Below, piece by piece: positions 60,255-64,000 of a stretch of 64,000 nucleotides of DNA (the stretch's first letter is position 1; each line of letters opens with the position of its first letter). The stretch comes from Candidatus Gerdarchaeota archaeon (lineage in GTDB: Archaea > Asgardarchaeota > Heimdallarchaeia > JABLTI01), in the NCBI GenBank assembly GCA_016840945.1, contig JAEORJ010000319.1, positions 20,934 to 84,933 of the forward strand. The letters are read 5' to 3'. The translations under genes and the position numbers were made by a program. Under the pieces are notes generated by a model. That model was not told where the DNA came from and did not search any database. It saw nothing but the letters and a program-made list of their open reading frames with translations.

Positions 60255-61172
60255 ATGTCAGAGATTAACGAACGATTATTTGAAACCGCTAGAAATAATG
60301 ATTTGACAGGTTTGAAAGAAGCAATAAATCAAGGAGCTGATATCAATGCTCTTAGCGAGTGGGAGGGAACAGCAATGCATATCGCAGCATCAAAAGGATT
60401 TATTGATATAGTATCTTTCTTGCTTGATGCAAAAGCAGATTCAACAATTAAAGATAAGGTAGATTTTACTCCTTTACATTTTGCTGCACGAGATGGGCAT
60501 GTAGAAATAGTAGAATTACTTCTAGAGAAAGGAGGACCATATACCGATAGAATTTTAGCTGATGTTGGTGGGGTTGCTTCAATGTCTGTTACTAGTCATC
60601 CTATAATACCGGATATAATAAGACGTCAAAGAATAAAACAACTCGAACCATCAATAGAAGATTTTAGTGAAGAAGACAAGTTACTTTTTGAATCAACCTA
60701 TAAAGGCAATCTAAAAGGAGTACAAGAAGCATTAGATAAAGGTGCAGATATTAATGAAAAGGATGATAGAGATCTCTCAGTTTTACGTTGGGCTGTAAGA
60801 AGGAATCATGAAAATATTGTTAGATATCTTTTAGAAAATAATGTTGATATTAATGACGTTAGTGATATGGGCTGGACTGCTTTAATGGAAGCTTGCATGA
60901 ATGGTAATAAGGATTTAGCTGAGGCATTGATATTAGAAGGAGCAGATGTTAACCTCAAGACAATAACTAATGCCACAGCTCTTTATTTCGCAGCTTATGA
61001 AGGACATACTGAAATTGTTAAATTATTACTTGAAAATGGTGCTGATCCTTCTGTGGTTGTTGATACTTCAAGTTTTGATGAGGAAAGCTATGAAACACCA
61101 GTTACCGTGGCAATTCAACAAGGACATATAGAAATAATTGATTTGTTAAAAAATGCTTTGAATAAAAAATGA
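60255..61172 (+). CDS. Ankyrin-repeat protein
   Basis: The 305-aa soluble protein is made of ankyrin repeats. Three lie at about residues 5-105 (AINQGADINALSEWEGTAMH, TPLHFAARDGHVEIVELLLE). A non-repeat insert covers about 105-135, and four to five repeats lie at about 136-300 (TALMEACMNGNKDLAEALI, TALYFAAYEGHTEIVKLLLE). Such proteins act as binding scaffolds; the partner is unknown. It is downstream of rio2 with a 71-base gap. Confidence 0.93.
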   Translation: MSEINERLFETARNNDLTGLKEAINQGADINALSEWEGTAMHIAASKGFIDIVSFLLDAKADSTIKDKVDFTPLHFAARDGHVEIVELLLEKGGPYTDRILADVGGVASMSVTSHPIIPDIIRRQRIKQLEPSIEDFSEEDKLLFESTYKGNLKGVQEALDKGADINEKDDRDLSVLRWAVRRNHENIVRYLLENNVDINDVSDMGWTALMEACMNGNKDLAEALILEGADVNLKTITNATALYFAAYEGHTEIVKLLLENGADPSVVVDTSSFDEESYETPVTVAIQQGHIEIIDLLKNALNKK

Positions 61173-61292
61173 ATTACGACAAAATAAGAAAACACAACAT
61201 TAACTTTCAATGTGAAATATGTTACAATAAACTTTTGAATTACTGTTGGTATAATACTGAAGAGCTTAAAAAATTTTTATAGGTGGTAAATT

Positions 61293-62276
61293 ATGAGTTG
61301 GTTTTTCGATCAAGCAATAAATGAATGGTTACAGAATCTATTTCCTGAGTGGTTCAAATATATTTTCATTATTATTACCTATTTAGGCAATGCTATCATT
61401 TATATCAGTTTATTAGCGATAGCATATTGGATTTATCGAAAAAAGGATGCAATAATAGGCATCTATATTTTACTAACATCAACCTTTCTGAATTTCTTTT
61501 TGAAAGTACTGATTGGAAAACCTCGACCTGATGCATCTATTAGATTAGTTTCAGAAGAAGGTTTTAGCACACCATCAAATCATGCACAAACTTCCACTAC
61601 TGTTTATGGTTGGATGACATTTCATTTCAAGAAATTATGGTTATATATAGTCACACCAATTATGATTATTCTAATTTGTTTTTCCAGAGTATATTTAGGA
61701 GTTCACTTTATTGGTGATGTTATAATCGGATTGTTAATTGGGGCAGCGTTTTTAACTGCATGTATCTTTGCTGTTCCACCACTTGTTAAATGGATCGATT
61801 CTTGGAAAACTTGGGTCAAAATCGTTGTTGGTGAAAGCTACGGAGTAGTAATTTTTCTTTTAACTTATTTAACTGGTATGTATGCTGAATGGCCTACAGG
61901 TGATACATCAAACTCAGCAGATATAGTAGCAGCTTTAATTTTATTCCCAGTATTAATTTGGATTGAGTCGAAATGGGTTAAAATGAAGACTGAGAATATC
62001 CATTGGCATTCAAAACTATTGAGAGTGATTGTAGGTTTAGTTGTTCTTGTAGGTATGTATTTTGGTTTATCAGAACTTTTCGACCTAATAACTCTTAGTA
62101 GTCTTTCAGGGAATGGATTATATACTGTTGAATATCTATTGAGATTTATCCGTTATGGTATTTTAATAATAATTCTTGGATTACTTATGCCACTTTTATT
62201 CGCTAAAGTGAAAATTTTCTCAAAAGAAAAAGAAGTAATTCAAGATAAAACACAAGAACAAGCTGTAAGTTCATAA
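61293..62276 (+). CDS. PAP2-family membrane phosphatase
   Basis: The 327-aa protein has about eight TM segments and the three PAP2 motifs in the first half: KVLIGKPRPD, then TPSNHAQT, then SRVYLGVHFIGDV with the catalytic His and Asp. It probably hydrolyses lipid phosphates such as polyprenyl pyrophosphate or phosphatidic-acid-like lipids on the outer face. The C-terminal third adds further TM helices not needed for catalysis. AGGTGG precedes the ATG. Confidence 0.88.
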   Translation: MSWFFDQAINEWLQNLFPEWFKYIFIIITYLGNAIIYISLLAIAYWIYRKKDAIIGIYILLTSTFLNFFLKVLIGKPRPDASIRLVSEEGFSTPSNHAQTSTTVYGWMTFHFKKLWLYIVTPIMIILICFSRVYLGVHFIGDVIIGLLIGAAFLTACIFAVPPLVKWIDSWKTWVKIVVGESYGVVIFLLTYLTGMYAEWPTGDTSNSADIVAALILFPVLIWIESKWVKMKTENIHWHSKLLRVIVGLVVLVGMYFGLSELFDLITLSSLSGNGLYTVEYLLRFIRYGILIIILGLLMPLLFAKVKIFSKEKEVIQDKTQEQAVSS

Positions 62277-62285
62277 AAAGATACT

Positions 62286-63578
62286 TCAGTTTTTCTTTCT
62301 TTTTTTCTTTAATAATTCTTCAATTATTGTGTTTTTTCCACCGATAGCATAATCAAGTATTTCAGTAAAGAACAAAGATATGATCTTTTTACCTTTATTA
62401 TATTCAGATTGGTGAACATTGTAATTCATACTACAATTTCCACAACCTAAAATCAATGCATCAACCTTTCGCTTCTTTAAAGATTCAATTCTTTTTTTAG
62501 CTATTGAGTAAGCAATTTCTTCATCATAAGGCAACATAGACGAACCACAACATAAGGTCTCAAAGGGGTAATGAATAACCTTAATTGAGGTTTTAGTTAA
62601 CAGATTGATCAACAAATCAGAACCTAAAGCAGCACTCGGAGAATATTCTTTAGGTCGAATAACTTGGCAAGGAATTTGAACTGCAACAGATAATTGTTTA
62701 AGATTTCTCCTTGATTGATTTTTTAATAAATCATCTAATTTTTCCAAATTCTCCTTTTCTTGTAAGAATTCTGAAAGATGCTTAATTGTTACTGAACAAT
62801 TATAATTTTTCTTTATTGATGCTAAATGTTTATTGACTAGAGCTAATTTTTCTTTATCTTCCAAAAGCATTTGATTTACACGCCGTAGATTTCCTGAACA
62901 ACCTCCACATAATGCAATTATTGTTTCAATGTTATTTTCTTTAGCTAAAGCTAAATTATAGGCAGCTATAACTAACCATAGCTCTTCTGATTTTGATTCT
63001 GTCATTGTTGAACCACAGCAAGAAAATGGTAAATCAATAAAAGAAATGGTCATTTTCTGTAATAGACTTCTTGCAGATAATTCATAATCCAACACACGAT
63101 ATGGTATTAAGCAACCTAAGAACAAAGCGATTTTTACCTTTTTATTTTCATTATTTTGCCTTAGTTTTTCTCTTGAAGGTTCTTCTGAAATTATTTCTTT
63201 TATATTATATTCTTCACCTAAAACGGACTTATAGAGAATAGCTAATTCTGTAAGATTAATTTCCGGTAAAATTGGCAAATCATGTTCTTGTCTTAAATTA
63301 TTAATTGATGGTGTTAATTCAAAGAGGGTTCCTATTTGCTGTATTTTCTCTAATGGTTCTATCATTCGTTCAGAATTTTGGTCTTCAGTTCTACGACGAG
63401 TAATTGCATATTGTCTTGGTGATAAATCAGGGCAAGCATCCTCACAATAAAAGCAATTTGTGCAATACCAACTATCGCCAGTATTGTGTGTTATAGGATA
63501 AGCACCTTCTTCCTTATCAGCAGTAGTTACGGGACAAGGACTACAGCGCTGGCACTGTTCACAATTCTCATAGGGCAT
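62286..63578 (-). CDS. HdrCB-like iron-sulfur oxidoreductase with two CCG domains
   Basis: The 430-aa protein joins an N-terminal ferredoxin-like region (CEQCQRCSPCP; WYCTNCFYCEDACPD) to two CCG domains. The first has LGCLIPYR, CCGSTM and CGGCSGNLRR; the second has PCQVIRP, CCGSSML and CGNCSMNY. This matches a fusion of HdrC and HdrB, the part of heterodisulfide reductase that carries the disulfide-reducing clusters, or related GlpC/DsrK-type proteins. No hdrA or membrane partner is adjacent. The ATG at 63578 is preferred to TTG at 63587. Confidence 0.85.
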   Translation of the reverse strand: MPYENCEQCQRCSPCPVTTADKEEGAYPITHNTGDSWYCTNCFYCEDACPDLSPRQYAITRRRTEDQNSERMIEPLEKIQQIGTLFELTPSINNLRQEHDLPILPEINLTELAILYKSVLGEEYNIKEIISEEPSREKLRQNNENKKVKIALFLGCLIPYRVLDYELSARSLLQKMTISFIDLPFSCCGSTMTESKSEELWLVIAAYNLALAKENNIETIIALCGGCSGNLRRVNQMLLEDKEKLALVNKHLASIKKNYNCSVTIKHLSEFLQEKENLEKLDDLLKNQSRRNLKQLSVAVQIPCQVIRPKEYSPSAALGSDLLINLLTKTSIKVIHYPFETLCCGSSMLPYDEEIAYSIAKKRIESLKKRKVDALILGCGNCSMNYNVHQSEYNKGKKIISLFFTEILDYAIGGKNTIIEELLKKKRKKN

Positions 63579-63657
63579 AATAATCAATCATTGATTTTAA
63601 TAATAGTAGGTTTGTTTAATCCCCATAAGACTTTTTTGATTTAATTTGAAAATATAT

Positions 63658-63948
63658 TTAGAAAAGCTCTACTTCTTTTGAAAGAATTCTATTCAATTCA
63701 TTACATAATTCAATGTTTATAACATGTTCAGCATCGGATAAATAAAGTGTTAGACAGTCTTTAACTGAATCAGATTCTGGTAAATATGTTTTAGTAAAAT
63801 TTATTGTTGCTGTTAGTTGTTCACCACTACCATGAACAAATGTTCTATCACCGATTTTCACATAACCACTTTCTCTTAACAGCTTTTCAAGGATTGCCTC
63901 CAATTTTACAGGATTTGATACAAAATTTGTAATAATCATTGGAAACAT
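63658..63948 (-). CDS. Hypothetical small protein
   Basis: The 96-aa protein (MFPMIITNFVSNPVKLEAIL...) has a predicted alpha-beta pattern with an amphipathic C-terminal helix, no Cys cluster and no TM segment. It lies upstream of the HdrCB-like gene on the same strand with a 79-base gap. An in-frame TTG four codons earlier is an alternative start. Family unknown. Confidence 0.55.
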   Translation of the reverse strand: MFPMIITNFVSNPVKLEAILEKLLRESGYVKIGDRTFVHGSGEQLTATINFTKTYLPESDSVKDCLTLYLSDAEHVINIELCNELNRILSKEVELF

Positions 63949-64000
63949 TACTTTACTCAATAATTCGCACTATCCCTTTGCATTATATTTAATTTAGGTG

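Overview
The window is about 64 kb of an AT-rich (roughly one third GC) archaeal chromosome. The archaeal assignment rests on RadA, an archaeal-order ribosomal protein cluster containing S4e, L32e, L19e and the RNase P protein Rnp1, archaeal AlaRS and CCA-adding enzyme, RIO2 kinase, A/V-type ATPase subunits, four-subunit pyruvate:ferredoxin oxidoreductase, UPF0147 and UPF0201 proteins, and TATA-box promoters. Ribosomal protein S26e, ankyrin repeats, a C2H2-like finger protein, an EF-2 with a degenerate diphthamide loop and very long basic tails on ribosomal proteins point to the Asgard (Promethearchaeota) group. That finer placement is inference and was not tested by phylogeny. I see no phage, insertion sequence, CRISPR array or plasmid gene.

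Layout. 0-10 kb: a truncated hypothetical gene, radA, a stand-alone receiver-domain protein, a giant (1843 aa) membrane-anchored surface protein with a cytosolic longin/roadblock-like domain, an ICMT-type membrane methyltransferase, an M23-like exported peptidase and a DinB-like protein. 10.5-15.5 kb: an EF-2 family GTPase, DUF3795 protein, membrane protein, rubredoxin and a GT4 glycosyltransferase. 15.5-25.7 kb: an RNA-maturation neighbourhood (cca, thpR, UPF0201, rnz, a Trm11-type methyltransferase, prs, CRM protein, UPF0147, trmY, rps26e) interrupted by an uncharacterised pair of a Cys-rich small protein and a two-TM acidic protein. 26-32 kb: PadR regulator, Xaa-Pro peptidase, GNAT and MBL genes, then the porGDAB operon. 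At 32.2 kb lies a tRNA-Gln(CUG) gene split by an intron of about 31 nt in the D-loop.

33.5-47.6 kb: a Gfo/Idh oxidoreductase, alaS, then an 18-gene minus-strand operon running L22, S3, L29, rnp1, S17, L14, L24, S4e, L5, S14, S8, L6, L32e, L19e, L18, S5, L30, L15 and closing with a hairpin terminator. Three of its products (S3, L32e, L18) carry about 105-225-residue low-complexity Lys/Thr/Ser-rich C-terminal tails. Upstream is a GC-rich segment with nested helices that may be an unannotated RNA, then a small zinc-finger gene with a strong TATA box and a structured leader.

48.5-64 kb: three membrane-associated subunits of an A/V-type ATPase (I, c, C) with an aminotransferase between them, the TldD/TldE protease pair, CTP synthase, a small winged-helix regulator, RIO2, an ankyrin protein, a PAP2 phosphatase, a HdrCB-like iron-sulfur protein and a small hypothetical gene. 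Most of the window is core information processing. The least explained parts are the ribosomal tails, the D-loop tRNA intron, the EF-2 variant, the giant receptor-like protein and the 47.8-kb structured segment.
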